DNA from: Chaenocephalus aceratus
Taxonomy: Eukaryota > Chordata > Actinopteri > Perciformes > Channichthyidae
Assembly: GCA_023974075.1 (NCBI GenBank)
Contig: CM043790.1
Coordinates: 511,879 to 575,878, forward strand
Direction: 5' to 3'
DNA length: 64,000 bases
Shown: piece after piece, positions 25,975 to 37,729 of the stretch
Layout: every line of letters begins with the position of its first letter
Position numbering within the stretch: the first letter of the stretch is position 1
The notes under the pieces: model-generated
What the model was told of the DNA's origin: nothing
The model's database searches: none
Seen by the model: the letters and a program-made list of their open reading frames with translations, nothing else
Made by a program: the position numbers and the translations under genes

Positions 25975-26307
25975 TTATACCGACCTGAATGTTCCAGTAT
26001 TTAGGTCGTGCCACTCCCTGAAACAGTTCTTTTTGACAGTGAAGCACAGAGGGACCTGGCACTTCCTGCAGTACACAGGTGTCTTCACCCTTTTGAGTCC
26101 AGCATCTCGGCACCTCCTGCAGTTCTTCCTGACCTTGGTGGCATCTTCCCCATAATACTCGGGCATGCATGTGAGTGGTGGAGGAGGGGGTGGTGGAGGT
26201 GCAGGGCCTTCAGCAGGGCCTTCAGCAAACTCCAACAATTCTGCAGCAAGCTGCTCCCTGAAAGTCTTCTGGGTGTGTGGCTTTGTCCTGCTGGGGTCAC
26301 ACCTCAT
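25975..26307 (-). CDS. piggyBac C-terminal exon with intact cysteine-rich domain (copy 2)
   Basis: One uninterrupted 110-codon frame starts after an acceptor (minus strand ...CACATGTGTTAG). Residues 1-30 hold RCDPSRTKPHTQKTFREQ, the linker that precedes the cysteine-rich domain in piggyBac proteins. Then come two GPAE repeats, a run of eight prolines, and MPEYYGEDATKVRKNCRRC, VYCRKC and LCFTVKKNCFREWHD with the zinc-ligand pattern of the piggyBac C-terminal domain. It ends at a stop after GTFRSV. It is not an independent gene: the catalytic exons are missing. If expressed it could still bind piggyBac ends, but that is only a possibility. Confidence 0.6.
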   Translation of the reverse strand: MRCDPSRTKPHTQKTFREQLAAELLEFAEGPAEGPAPPPPPPPPLTCMPEYYGEDATKVRKNCRRCRDAGLKRVKTPVYCRKCQVPLCFTVKKNCFREWHDLNTGTFRSV

Positions 26308-26362
26308 CTAACACATGTGGAAAAACAAAGAGATTAGATTAATTCACTGGCTTATACTTATA

Positions 26363-26975
26363 GGATAATATTGGACTATAAATGAATAATATTACACCAA
26401 ATAAATAAGTAAACACATGTATATATTCATTCACTGGCCATTCATTTAGAAAATGTAACTCCAAAAAGACAAGTAACACTATTTAGCATTTTGGCTAATC
26501 ATTCCTGTTGGCTAAGCTAACACTGTGATGCAGTTCCACCAAACACAAAAGTAATATATAAAAAGGATAATATTGGACTATAAATGAATAATATTACACC
26601 AAATAAATAAGTAAACACATGTATATATTCATTCACTGGCCATTCATTTAGAAAATGTAACTCCAAAAAGACAAGTAACACTATTTAGCATTTTGGCTAA
26701 TCATTCCTGTTGGCTAAGCTAACACTGTGATGCAGTTCCACCAAATACAAAAGTAATATATAAAAAGGATAATATTGGACTATAAATAAATAATATTACA
26801 CCAAATAAATAAGTAAACACATGTATATATTCATTCACTGGCCATTCATTTAGAAAATGTAACTCCAAAAAGACAAGTAACACTATTTAGCATTTTTCCT
26901 AATCATTCCTGTAGCTTCTTGGCTAAGCTAGCACTGTGACGCAGTTCCACCAAACACATAAGTAATATATAAAAA
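26363..26975. repeat. 202-bp intronic repeat, three copies
   Basis: GGATAATATTGGACTATAAA starts units at 26363, 26565 and 26767. Each includes the former exon-flanking text CACTGTGATGCAGTTCCACC. The same unit is present twice in copy 1 (the second split by the 17651-18255 MITE) and once in copy 3. Confidence 0.9.
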
Positions 26976-26996
26976 CAGAGAGATTACATACCTTTC

Positions 26997-27085
26997 CCGT
27001 GGTGTAGGAGATCTTCATCATCCGACGAAGAGTCATCTGGTATGATCATAGCCCCGCTATCGTCAGCTAGCATCTCTAGCACCTG
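26997..27085 (-). pseudogene. piggyBac N-terminal acidic exon, shortened (copy 2)
   Basis: On the minus strand MLADDSGAMI and DDSSSDDEDLL are readable, followed by CACCACGGGAAAG and the donor GTATGT. Compared with copy 1 about 48 bp (QPDLDPDSSDSDVEL part) are missing from the exon. Confidence 0.5.
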
Positions 27086-27915
27086 CTCACCTCGGTGGTG
27101 AAGCTCTCCCTTCTGGCTGCGTAATGCGTAATGGAGCCGGAGCAGGCGTAGTTTATACTACGCAGGATCATATATTTGGAACCCATTGGTCGATTTGGGT
27201 GATTGACACCTTTTCTGAACCGTTAAAGCCAATAGAATCGAGTGACAGTTAGTAAGTCGCGCTAAACACTTACGTCAAGTAGAGAGAGGTTTGCGTAAAC
27301 AGCACGTGAGACATCATTAGCTCGGGACTGCAAAACTTTATACCTACTCTGCTGCCATGAATGTAATGATAGATTATCAGGAACAATTCTAAAGTGACTA
27401 AGAGACAATATATTAACCTTAAGCAGCGTTTTTATTCCCTTAAAGATCGTTTTTGCTAGTTAGCACCGGAAGTAGCATCTGCCCGTTTTAGCTAAGGGCT
27501 AATGCTAACGCTTCTTGTGAGACTTGTGTTTTGTTTCGGTAAAAATGGTTCTTATCGTCAGTTAGCTGAGATTCTTCTCGTTAATCTGGAATAACACATT
27601 GAAAGGTTTTTAAATATTAAGATGCCCTGAGACACAGTGTCGTGAAAAAAAAAACCCCTTCGGGCTTAACAGGTTAACCGTGGCGTGCGGTGCAGTGGAT
27701 TGTGCAGACGTTCTGCCCTTGACTGTTTGTTTACTCAATAAACGCATCTCCTCTGGATATTAGGCCATGTATCTTCCATACCAGTGGAGTTTGCTTTTTG
27801 TTGTTGTGTTTATTGATCAAAAAGCAAACCTTCAATACAGCTGTTATGTGGTCAAGGTAAGTAAAGTAATAATTGAAGCTGTGTATTGGTTAATATTAGC
27901 ATATGACTTAAAATG

Positions 27916-28048
27916 AAAACACAACAGCATTTCACAAAACGCCACAGCATTTCACAAAACGCTACAGCATTTCAGAAAACACCGCAGCATTTCAGAAAAC
28001 GCCACAGCATTTCAGAAAACGCCGCAGCATTTCAGAAAACACCACATA
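27916..28048. repeat. 20-bp minisatellite (left outer block of inner palindrome)
   Basis: About seven units of CAGCATTTCACAAAACGCCA type, the reverse complement of the unit at 14711-14890. Confidence 0.93.
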
Positions 28049-29186
28049 ATTTCACATTGGACGGAAAGGGTATTCCTTTAGGGAGAACACTTCTTGTTTA
28101 TGATTGGACAGAGCCAGCCAGACAGCACTGCTGTGATTGGTTGTTTTTGCTGCCAGTGAAGAAATGACGCTTCGTGATTGGTCAACGTCCAACAGCGCAA
28201 TATGTTCCAACCGGTCCCTCCCAACACATCAGCCGTTAGCACACACTCAGAGCTCACAGCTCCTCATATCTGTTCAGAAACTGAACAAAAGTTAAATATG
28301 TACAAACCACAGACTGTCTATGTCATGGCGAATACAGTCGCTGCTTTATTTATGTCTGTATGACGTTGTTGTGAGTGTGGACGGAGCAGCTACAGGTTAG
28401 TTTAGCCTGATGGATCCGATTCCATTCTGAAAACACGCATTTTAAAAGCTTTTCGCCTGCCGTCTTGTCTGCAGACTTGTCAAAGCATTAATTCATGGTT
28501 TTTACTAACCGTTATCAGTATGTAGTTACTTCGGCATCACTTTGAAACGTGTATTACAATGAAATCACTGTAAAATATGTTCATTTTGTTGTAGTTGGTA
28601 TCTCCCATAGGATTTACATGGAGATACTTCCCACCCCCTCTCCAGCGCGTCTTGTTTGAATGACAGGAGCAAACACAGCTGACAGCCGCGGTCAAACTCG
28701 AGCGATTAGAGCGGTGCGAATATTGGGTGGTCTACCATAGTATTTACATGGAGATAAGCCCCTTAAAAACCATGAATTAATAAAGCATTAATTCTGTGTT
28801 TACTCCTGTGATTCAAAAAAGACGCTGGAGAGGGGGCGGGCCGTATCTCTCGGAATCGGATCGATCAGGCTAAACTAACCTGTAGCTGCTCCGTCCACAC
28901 TCACAACAACATCATACAGACATAAATAAAGCAGCGACTGTATTCGCCATGACATAGACAGTCTGTGTTTTGCATATCTTTAACTTTTGGCCAGGTTCTG
29001 AACAGATATGAGGAGCTGTGAGCTCTGCGTGTGTGCTAACAGCTAATGGCTGATGTGTTGGGCCAATCACAAAGTCATTTCTTGATTGGCAGCAAAAACA
29101 ACCAATCACAGCAGTGCTTCTCTGGCTGGCTCTGTCCAATCACAAACAATAAGAGTTCTCCCTAAGGAATACCCTTTCCGTCCAAT

Positions 29187-29488
29187 GTGAAATGCTGTGG
29201 TGTTTTGTGAAATGCTGTGGTGTTTTGTGAAATGCTGCTGTGTTTTGTGAAATGCTGCTGTGTTTTGTGAAATGCTGCGGTGTTTTGTGAAATGCTGCTG
29301 TGTTTTGTGAAATGCTGCTGTGTTTTGTGAAATGCTGCTGTGTTTTGTGAAATGCTGCGGTGTTTTCTGAAATGCTGTGGCGTTTTGTGAAATGCTGTGG
29401 TGTTTTGTGAAATGCTGCGGTGTTTTGTGAAATGCTGTGGCGTTTTGTGAAATTCTGTTGTGTTTTCTGAAATGCTGTGGTGTCTTGC
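29187..29488. repeat. 20-bp minisatellite, about fifteen units
   Basis: TGAAATGCTGYGGTGTTTTG units in one uninterrupted register, more than twice as many as in the block at the other end of the same palindrome. Confidence 0.95.
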
Positions 29489-30394
29489 ACTTCAGGGCCA
29501 CCGTACAATATAGATGTTTTTATTTTAAAGTAAATTCAGATGGAACATAGTAAAAACATGTAAATTCTAATGTCCGCCTAAAAAAAAACATTACTTATAG
29601 TGAAAACCACCCTTGAATGATGGGTTAGTAGACTAAAAGCTTTAGGAATCCAAACTATAACATATAATAAGTACCCTGTATCAAGATTGATGCAAAACAA
29701 GTGAAATTTTACCTTTTTAGAGAGGTTTAGAAAAATAAAGTCCACCTCACCTCTGTGTAATTTGGGAACCATCAGTTCCATTTGAACGTTTTCACTGTAA
29801 AAATCATTGTATTACTTTGAATTATCACTATAGGTATTCATTCCATCCAAATACAACTGTTGTGAAAAAATAAATAAAATAAAAATAAAACATACTCTGT
29901 TATCCTCGTAGGCCCCACGGACCCGAAATCGCGTCATTTGCAGGAAACAACGTCTAAGGAACCTTAATATTTAATAAACTAGGAATATTTTATATCCATA
30001 GAACGGGAAAAAAAACTAATTTAACTGATCTTTTTCATTTATTCTTTCACAAAAAACACACAATGCTAACAGTGAGCCTCTGAATTAGCCCCGTGTGAAA
30101 AATGCTAACCTATTAGTGCACCGAAAATCACTCCTAGCTCCCTTATTACTTATCCTAGCTCCACATCCAACACATTGTTTATGACCGTAAAGACACAGAA
30201 TCTAACCGTGCCCACCTCAACACTGAAAGATACAAACTAGCGAGGTTACCAACAAAAACGTACATCAAAACAAGTGGCGCTAGGTATTAGCATTAGCACT
30301 GCACACACCCACTGCTTGTTCCAATGAAAACCAATGTCAACACCTCGGCTCGGTTGGATGCTACTCAATCGGAAGCTATTGGTACCTGTTTATG

Positions 30395-30557
30395 TGGATA
30401 ATTTTGTAAATTATGCTGTATGATGTCCTTTTGTTGTTCTATTTATGTTTTTATGTTTCATGTGGAACTACTTGAGCAGGTCTCCCTTGGAAAAGAGATC
30501 AATGATCTCAATGGGATTTTATCTGTATAAATAAAGGTTTGAAATGAAATGAAATGA
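30395..30557 (+). mobile_element. 3' tail of a LINE/SINE with (GAAAT)n end, left arm only
   Basis: The text CTCCCTTGGAAAAGAGATC...AATGGGATTTTATCTGTATAAATAAAGG followed by TGAAATGAAATGAAATGAA is a retroposon 3' end. The matching place in the K1 right arm (about 35335-35395) lacks it, so it inserted after the arms were formed. Confidence 0.6.
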
Positions 30558-31878
30558 ACACACCAATTGCGATATTACTCACGTTTGACAAAGTGGAGCA
30601 GGGTTTCTATGTACCGAGAAGTGGGTAGTTTAATGAGTCTGTTGACGACAAAACCTCCGCGCACATAGACAGCCAAGGCAAGCTGCCTGAATTAAGTCTC
30701 TCCCTAAACCGGCAATATCGGAAATGTGACATCTGGTTTGTCCTTCACAATAAAGTTTTTCAAAATAAAGGTACATTTAATATTGATGTATCAAATTGAT
30801 TCAAATGTCTTACACAACACATGTATCGAGACAATAAATGAACTGTTTATATAGTCGATCAACACCGTGTATGTTACTCATTACAGGATAATCACATGGC
30901 ACTAAATCAGACCGGCTGTTCTCCTCTGTTTACATCCTGCTGGTTTAAATTATGTGTTCTATAGGCTCTGTGCACAAGATGGCGTCTATCAACTTCCGGC
31001 GGCTGGGTGTGCGGCTGAGTACTTCCGGTTTGAGTACAAAACTTTGACAGCTTGACAGTTTGTCACACCGAGAGCAAGAATGAGCGGATTTTGGGATAAA
31101 GTAAAGCCAGAGCCGTATAATAGAAGAGTTACGACAACGGAAGTCCAAAAACGGTTATCGTCACGTGGTTCATGTAGACGAGGATCGTTCCCCGGAAGTT
31201 CATGGCGGGCAATGTGAATGCAATGATGACAGGAGATAGAACTACGATTTTTGGTAATTATTAGTGAATAAAGGTTTTGATTTGCAATATGTATACAACA
31301 AATCGATATGTGTATGTATTTACTTCAATATGTTTTAAAAAATAAAATAGAATTTGCTAATATTAAGTGATAATATTAGGATTAGTGTGAACAACTAGTT
31401 TACATGTTACTAACAGTGCCTTGGTTAAAGAGCCTGTTGTTGTTTATGTATAGCTTTGAATTCTTTCAAACCAATATTATCTTCTTAAACTTCTATGGTA
31501 GTCAGGAGCATCACTTTCTAATGTTTATTGATATATTTAGCGGGAGGGGATCTAAAGTAATGCTTTAAAATTCAGATTAGATTCATTTCTACCATTTTCT
31601 TAAATTCATGGTAGTTTCAGTAATCCCCTGGTAACTGAGGACACAAGTTATCTAAATGACTAATGTCATCTTTATGGCTTTCAGAAAGGACAGGAGACCG
31701 ACAGGTGACTATCAAAGGACTAGCAGCAGCAGCATATGATGATGATGATGTTAAATGTGTTGTTTTAGGAACATCCATTGCAAATACATGGAAAACATTG
31801 AATAGCATATCATGCAGTTTGTCTGTGCGTTTTCCTCCGTGTTGTCCTGGTTTGCTGTGCTGCCTCCTAGTCGCCACC

Positions 31879-32007
31879 ATGGTTTGCTGTGCTGCCTGGG
31901 GATGCTCAAATCGCTCAGAGAAAGGAGTACGAATGTACAGCTTCCACACTGACACAGAGCGGAGGAAGCAGGAGCAATTTCACGACCAACAGCAAAAAAA
32001 TATGTGA
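31879..32007 (+). CDS. THAP zinc-finger N-terminal exon (transposon-derived)
   Basis: ATG at 31879 sits in a strong translation-start context (GCCACCATGG). The 42-codon frame begins MVCCAAWGCSNRSEKG, then MYSFHTDTERRKQ. The C-x4-C spacing near the start, GCSNR and SFH are the signature first half of a THAP domain (C2CH zinc finger). The second half (C-x2-H and AVPTIF-like motif) is absent; the frame stops shortly after an A-run. THAP domains occur in P-element and Kolobok transposases and in host proteins. It sits in the loop of a TTAA-flanked palindromic element, so a Kolobok-type origin is likely. It may be one exon of a spliced frame or a broken remnant. Confidence 0.6.
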   Translation: MVCCAAWGCSNRSEKGVRMYSFHTDTERRKQEQFHDQQQKNM

Positions 32008-32149
32008 TTTATATACAAACACTGCATTTGCACTTTTTCACAAAACGAAAACCACACCATTGGGAAAGCTTAATGTTTTGTTTAATACAAAAAAACAGGG
32101 AAAGGCTTGAAAAACACAGAGTTGAGACTCAGGGTGCAGGGTGAGGGTC

Positions 32150-32480
32150 TCAGTGCAGGTATTCAGGCTCCATTGAATCCCCCTCTGGTTCTTGTGCTGA
32201 AAGAGGGAGTAACAAGCTGGTGAGGAAGGCTAGCTCTGTAGTTGGAGTACAACTGGACAATCTGGAGGAGGTGGCAGAGGGGAGGACGAGGAGGAAGCTC
32301 GACAGCATCCTAGAGAATCCCTCCCACCCACTCCACGCAGAGCTAGTGAAGATGAGGAGTACGTTCAGCCACAGACTCATCCCTCCACCACAACGCACCA
32401 AGCGCCTCGGACAGTCCTTTGTGCCTGTAGCCATCAGGCTGCACAACAAGGGGTTAATGATGAAAAAGAAATCAAATTAA
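32150..32480 (+). pseudogene. C-terminal fragment of a LINE reverse transcriptase protein
   Basis: The frame contains RKLDSILENPSHPLHAEL, then FSHRLIPPPQRTKRL and SFVPVAIRLHNKG. This is the conserved tail of several fish non-LTR retrotransposons (PSHPLH ... R...SF.P.AIRL.N). Catalytic domains are missing, and no clear 3' tail repeat follows. A related tail is seen at 62780-63000. Confidence 0.6.
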
Positions 32481-32605
32481 ATCACTGGTCATAAATATAC
32501 ACTGTTTTCACAACCCATGTTAACTGTCACTTAACTTATTATGCACTTTATAACTTAGATGATGACGAAATAGGTATATATGCTGACAGTTATTTTACTC
32601 TTATT

Positions 32606-34390
32606 AGGGCCTGAGCACGTAGTGCAAAGACCTATTGAAATCGTCAGTATTATTATTCTTCTGTTACCGGTTCTGCACTTTCGACATGTTTTTGAGGGGG
32701 TTACGACACTATTCATGTAGCGATATTTGGCAACGCCGCCAGGACCGGTGAAAATGTTAACATTCTGGATTCGATGGGAGAAAAATGTTCAACTTGCTCT
32801 CTAGCGCCACCTGTGTAAATTCAGTGTTTCGAAAAATGTACAAAGTCGCAGCGTAAGTCTGACGGACCTGACATTTTGCACACTTATCCGGGTGGAGCAG
32901 CTCTACATATTATCCTCTCATATCCCGAAGCTCCGCCTACTTTGATTTTTATTTAATTAGCATAATGTGAAAAACATTGAAATATTAACTTAAATTCCAA
33001 TTTCTTGATTTTCCAAACCAAACTTAGTGCACAGCATCAATGGAGGGGCAGACACATTACCGTACAAAATGAGCACGAGGTGTGGAAAAATGTGGCCGAC
33101 ATCAATCAAAACGTATTAGCAAAAGGGTGTGGCCTACACATAAATGCTCACAATTCATAGGTTCAGTGTGTCTTGGGGAATAGGCACAACAAACAATGTT
33201 CATTTCGAACAATAGGGGGCGCCAAAAACACAAATAATTGATATCTCAAGAACCGATGGACTAAAAAAATATATATTGTCATAGACATACTGGCAGGGTG
33301 AGTATAAACTGAGATTTAAAGGGTCGCAACCAATGAAAAATGTGGGCGTGTCCTATTCAGTTTTTTCTCGAAATCGAAGGGTTAAAAAATGTACCGAGCC
33401 ATAAGTAGGGGAGAAAATGAGTTACGGCCTTTAAATTTGGAACGCATGTCACAGCCCACAACCTTTTCCAGACTGTAGAAAAAAATCGGACGTTTTAGCA
33501 AATATGTCTCAGTAGCGCCCCCTATTGTGCGGTAGTCAAATATAGTTTCTTCGAACTACCCGAAACTTGGCACAGAGATTCCTCATGGAAATGCGGACAT
33601 ATTTCAAAATGGCTTCCATTATCTCCGCCCCCCATGAAGTCGGCCATTTTGAAATATGTCCATTTTAAGCGCATTTTCGCATACTTGTCCTAGGAAAATG
33701 ATCGGAAAAATTTCAAACCAGGACAAGATCAGCCCATATCCAATGTGATATCCTAAATTGCGAATGAATAGTTGACTGCTCAAACGGGGAGCTCGTAAGC
33801 TAACGGAAAATGTACCAATTTTGACGATTTAAATGCCACAAAATCGCTAAAATGACTTTCGGACGCAAAACTTGGAACACACGTCACAACCCACGTCTTT
33901 TTCCAGACTGTACAAAAAAAATGTACATTTTTGTACACCAGCTCAGTAGCGCCCCCTATTGTGCGATAGTCACATATAGTTTCTCCAAACTACCCCAATC
34001 TTGCCACAGACATTACTGATGGAATTGCGGACATATTTCAAAATAGCTTCCATTAGCCCCGCCCCCCAGAAAGTCGGCCATTTTGAAAAATCTGTGTTAT
34101 TCATGCATTTTAAGCGCTTTTTCGCAAACACCTCCTCGGGAAAAGATCGGGAAAATTCCAGTCCAGGACAAGTTAAGCCCATATCCAATATCATGTTAAA
34201 TTGCGAATAAAATAGTTGCTAGCTCAATCGGGGCGAACGTAAGCTAACAGAGAATGTACCATTTTTGACAATTTACATGTCTCAAATGACTCCAAACTAC
34301 TCGCATATAGTTTTCCAGATATTCACGAAACGCTGTATACACATTACTATTATGATGGCACACAAATTTACCAGCAACAGCTCTGCTTAT
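32606..34390 (+). mobile_element. R-family copy B
   Basis: It starts with TTAGGGCCTGAGCACG and TGCAAAGACCTATTGAAATC, the 49-bp short unit of the hairpin array, then ACGACACTATTCATGTAGC and the R body. GCGCCCCCTATTGTGCG occurs at about 33515 and 33950, each followed by TAGTTTCT...CAAACTACCC-like text, so two imperfect ~430-bp units are present. The region from 33740 to 34390 is repeated inverted at 43670-44205. No protein domain. Confidence 0.7.
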
Positions 34391-34930
34391 TAATTTTCCA
34401 CATTAACCATAAACACCCAATACATATAAAACTCCTAAACAATGTATGGTGAAATGTTTTCCATCTTTGTTTTTCTATCTACGACTACAAACAGTATTTC
34501 CACTACAAGCACAACAGTAACACATCTTTCTATGCAATACAATAGAACAGTATGTGTTCACAGCCAATCCATGATTTAATGAGTATTTCCTTTGTGCCAA
34601 GAGCTGATTTAGTATATTGCATCAACGACCTTTTCAATTAAATTGACAATTCTTTTGTGTAATTAATAGTGTGTGAAACCAGGCAGAGTGAGTGACATGG
34701 TGTTCATTTCCACTATGCCAAAGCAGTTTACAGTTGCTGACGGTGTAAGGTAATATATATTGTCCTAAGTAATTGTATGTAGCTGTGTTCAAAGGAGTAC
34801 ACGTTACAAGGCCGTGCGGGGGGAGCTGCCAGACCCAGATGTCCTCAAAGTCAGCGAGGTATACAAGGACCTCTCAGCAGACATCTCACCACGAAAAAAA
34901 AACGAATGGCTCACTACTCAACTCAATCTT
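33740..34930. repeat. Inverted repeat arm IR3 (partner 43070-44205)
   Basis: R-family sequence (TGACTGCTCAAACGGGGAGC) followed by a non-R segment (TTGTTTTTCTATCTACGACT, CAGTTTACAGTTGCTGACGG, CGTGCGGGGGGAGCTGCC) is repeated in reverse at 43070-44205. The partner lacks a short piece near 43730. Confidence 0.75.
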
Positions 34931-35086
34931 GTGCACAGAGCCTATAGAACACATAATTTAAACCAGCAGGATGTAAACAGCCGGTCTGATTTAGTGCCAT
35001 GTGATTATCCTGTAATGAGTAACATACACAGTGTTGATCGACTATATAAACAGTTCATTTATTGTCTCGATACATGTGTTGTGTAA
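34814..35086 (+). pseudogene. Conserved unknown reading frame, copy 1
   Basis: The frame reads MRGELPDPDVLKVSEVYKDL then SADISPRKKNEWLTTQLN. The same peptide is encoded on the minus strand at 42936-43178 (SADIAPRKKKRM), diverging after an A-run indel. Codon-like composition and preservation in both copies suggest it was once part of a transposon protein. No family was recognised. The downstream part of this frame lies in K1 arm sequence, so the junction at about 34925 cuts it. Confidence 0.35.
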
Positions 35087-36237
35087 GACATTTGAATCAA
35101 TTTGATACGTCAATATTAAATGTACCTTTATTTTGAAAAACTTTATTGTGAATGACAAACCGGATGTCACATTTCCGGTATTTCCGGTTTAGGGAGAGAC
35201 TTAATTCAGGTAGCTTGCCTTGGCTGTCTGTGTGCGCGGAGGTTTTGTCGTCAACAGACTCATTAAACTACCCACTTCTCGGTACATAGAAACCCTGCTC
35301 CACGGTCAAACGTGAGTAATATCGCAATTGGTGTGTTATACTGAAATGTGATGACCTATACTTTATACTTTATTTATATATATGTATGCTTTTCATTGGA
35401 ACACGCGGTGGGTGTGTGCAGTGCTAATGCTAATACCTAGCGCCACTTGTTTTGATGTACATTTTTGTTGGTAACCTCGCTAGTTTGTATCTTTTAGTGT
35501 TGAGGTGGGCACCGTTAGATTATGTGTCTCCTTGCGGTCATAAACAATGTGTTTGATGTGGAGCTAGGATAAGTAATAAGGGAGCTAGGAGTGATTTTCG
35601 GTGCAGTAATAGGTTAGCATTTTTCGCTCGGGGCTAATTCAGAGGCTCACTGTTAGCATTGTGTGTTTTTTGTGAAAAAATAAATGAAAAAGATCAGTTA
35701 AATTAGTTTTTTTCCCGTTCTATGGATATAAAATATTCATAGTTTATTAAATATTAAGCTTCCTTAGACGTTGTTTCCTGAAAATGACGCGATTACGGGT
35801 CCGTGGGGCCTAAGACGATAACAGAGTATGTTTTATTTTTATTTTATTTATTTTTTCACAACAGTTGTATTTGGATGGAATGAATACCTATAGTGATAAT
35901 ACAAAGTAATAAAATGATTTTTACAGTGAAAACGTTCAAATGGAACTGATGGTTCCCAAATTACCCAGAGGTGAGGTGGACTTTATTTTTCTAAACCTCT
36001 CTTAAAAAGGTCAAATTTCACTTGTTTTGCATCAATCTTGATACAGGGTACTTATTATATGTTATAGTTTGGATTCCTAAAGCTTTTAGTCTACTAAACT
36101 CATCATTCAAGGGTGGTTTTCACTATAAGTAATGGTTTTTTTTTAGGCGGACATTAGAATTTACATGTTTTTACTATGTTCCATCTCAATTTACTTTAAA
36201 ATAAAAACATCTCTATGGTACGGTGGCCCTGAAGTGC

Positions 36238-36462
36238 AAGAAACCACAGCATTTCACAAAACACAACAGAATTTCACAAAACACAACAGCATTTCACAAA
36301 ACGCCACAGCATTTCACAAATCGCCACAGCATTTCAGAAAACACAACAGCATTTCACAAAACGCCGCAGCATTTCACAAAACACCTCAGCATTTCACAAA
36401 ACGCCACAGCATTTCACAAAACACCGCAGCATTTCACAAAACACTGCAGCATTTCACATTGG
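36238..36462. repeat. 20-bp minisatellite, about eleven units
   Basis: CAGCATTTCACAAAACRCCA units at the outer edge of the inner palindrome of the K1 right arm; mirror of 29187-29488 but shorter. Confidence 0.93.
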
Positions 36463-36937
36463 ACGGAAAGGGTATTCCTTAGGGAGAACACTTATTGTTT
36501 GTGATATTGTTTGTGGACAGAGCCAGCCAGAGAAGCACTGCTGTGATTGGTTGTTTTTGCTGCCAATCAAGAAATGACTTCGTGATTGGACCAACACATC
36601 AGCCGTTAGCACACACTCAGAGGAGCTCACAGCTCCTCATATCTGTTCAGAAACTGGACAAAAGTTAAAGATATGCAAAACACAGACTGTCTATGTCATG
36701 GTGAATACAGTCGCTGCTTTATTTATGTCTGTATGATGTTGTTGTGAGTGTGGACGGAGCAGCTACAGGTTAGTTTAGCCTGATCGATCCGATTCCGATA
36801 GGATTTACATGGAGATCCGGCCCGCCCCCTCTCCAGCGTCTTTTTTGAATCACAGGAGTAAACACAGAATTAATGCTTTATTAATTCATGGTTTTTAAGG
36901 GGCTTATCTCCATGTAAATACTATGGTAGACTACCCA

Positions 36938-37729
36938 GTTACTAAATCAGCCTACTATCACCTAAAGAACATATCTAGGATTAAAAGACTAATGTCACAG
37001 CAGGATTTGGAAAAACTTGTCCATGCCTTTATCTTCAGTAGACTCGACTACTGCAATGGTGTCTTCACAGGTCTCACTAAAAAATCTATTAGAAAGCTGC
37101 AGCTGATTCAGAACGCCGCTGCTCGAGTCCTCACTAACACTAAGAAAGTGGATCACATCACTCCTGTTCTGAAGTCTTTACACTGGCTTCCTGTGTGTCA
37201 AAGAATAGATTTCAAAATACTGCTGCTGGTTTATAAAGCACTGAATGGTTTAGGCCCAAAATACATTACTGACCTCCTGCTAAACTATGAACCATCCAGA
37301 TCTCTCAGGTCTTCAGGGACTGGTCAGCTTTCTGTCCCCAGAGTCAGAACTAAACATGGAGAAGCAGCGTTCAGTTATTATGCTCCAAATATCTGGAACA
37401 AACTCCCAGAAACCTGCAGGTCCGCTGCAACTCTGACTACTTTTAAATCCAGGCTGAAGACTTTTCTTTTTGTCGCTGCTTTTAATTGAACTATTCATAT
37501 CTTAGACTGCACTGTAACTTTTATCCATGTACTTTTTCTTGTAATGTTTAATTGAACTATTTATATTTTAGACTGCACTGTAACTTTTATCCATGTATTT
37601 TTCCTTAATGTTTATTTGATTAGCTTTTCTTTTTTAATGCTTAATGTCTTTCATTTTTTTTTTTGTAAAGCACTTTGAATTGCCTTGAGTTGAAAAGTGC
37701 TCTATAAATAAACTTGCCTTGCCTTGCCT
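36938..37729 (+). mobile_element. 5'-truncated L2-like LINE in the K1 right arm
   Basis: A 792-bp insertion flanked by the duplication TACCCA (36932-36937 and 37730-37735). The left arm at about 28725 (reverse) is the empty site. The frame from 36939 to 37489 encodes the last ~180 residues of the protein: YYHLKNISRIKRL, SRLDYCNGVFTGL, LIQNAAARVLTNT, LHWLPVCQRIDFK, and it is uninterrupted. The 3' end has TGTAAAGCACTTTGAATTGC, CTATAAATAAACTTGCC and a TTGCC repeat. These are L2-type features. It lacks the polymerase active site, so it was dead on arrival. Confidence 0.88.

Larger units (their letters stand above)
24937..27673 (-). mobile_element. piggyBac element, internally deleted (copy 2, in K1 left arm)
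   Basis: Inverted ends CCTGTTAAACCCC and GGGCTTAACAGG, flanked by TTAA (24933-24936 and 27674-27677). It is 2737 bp and lacks the LINE and Harbinger insertions of copy 1, so it gives the empty sites for them. It retains the N-terminal and C-terminal transposase exons on the minus strand and no catalytic core. The host sequence on each side is the same as for copies 1 and 3, so these are copies of one insertion and not three insertions. Confidence 0.8.
27913..29510. repeat. Inner palindrome of K1 left arm, bounded by minisatellites
   Basis: 28047-28440 (ACATTGGACGGAAAGGGTA..., GCTACAGGTTAGTTTAGCC) is mirrored at 28845-29190. Both arms end outward in the 20-bp minisatellite. The 400-bp centre contains a further imperfect inverted pair (CCATGAATTAAT / ATTAATTCATGG, and two versions of CCCCCTCTCCAGCG). 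The right K1 arm has the mirror image at 36230-38480. This may itself be an older foldback element inside the K arm. Confidence 0.8.

Noticed and set aside
29106..29508. Frames reading FHKT and SISQN repeats
   Set aside because: By-products of the 20-bp minisatellite (60 bp = 20 codons register), seen equally on other blocks.
27913..29510. CRISPR-like regular short repeats
   Set aside because: The 20-bp units are contiguous with no spacers, and the context is a eukaryotic transposon.
31663..32007. Full-length THAP protein from the longer overlapping frame at 31663
   Set aside because: It is in a different context from the frame with the strong ATG at 31879; the upstream part has no domain.
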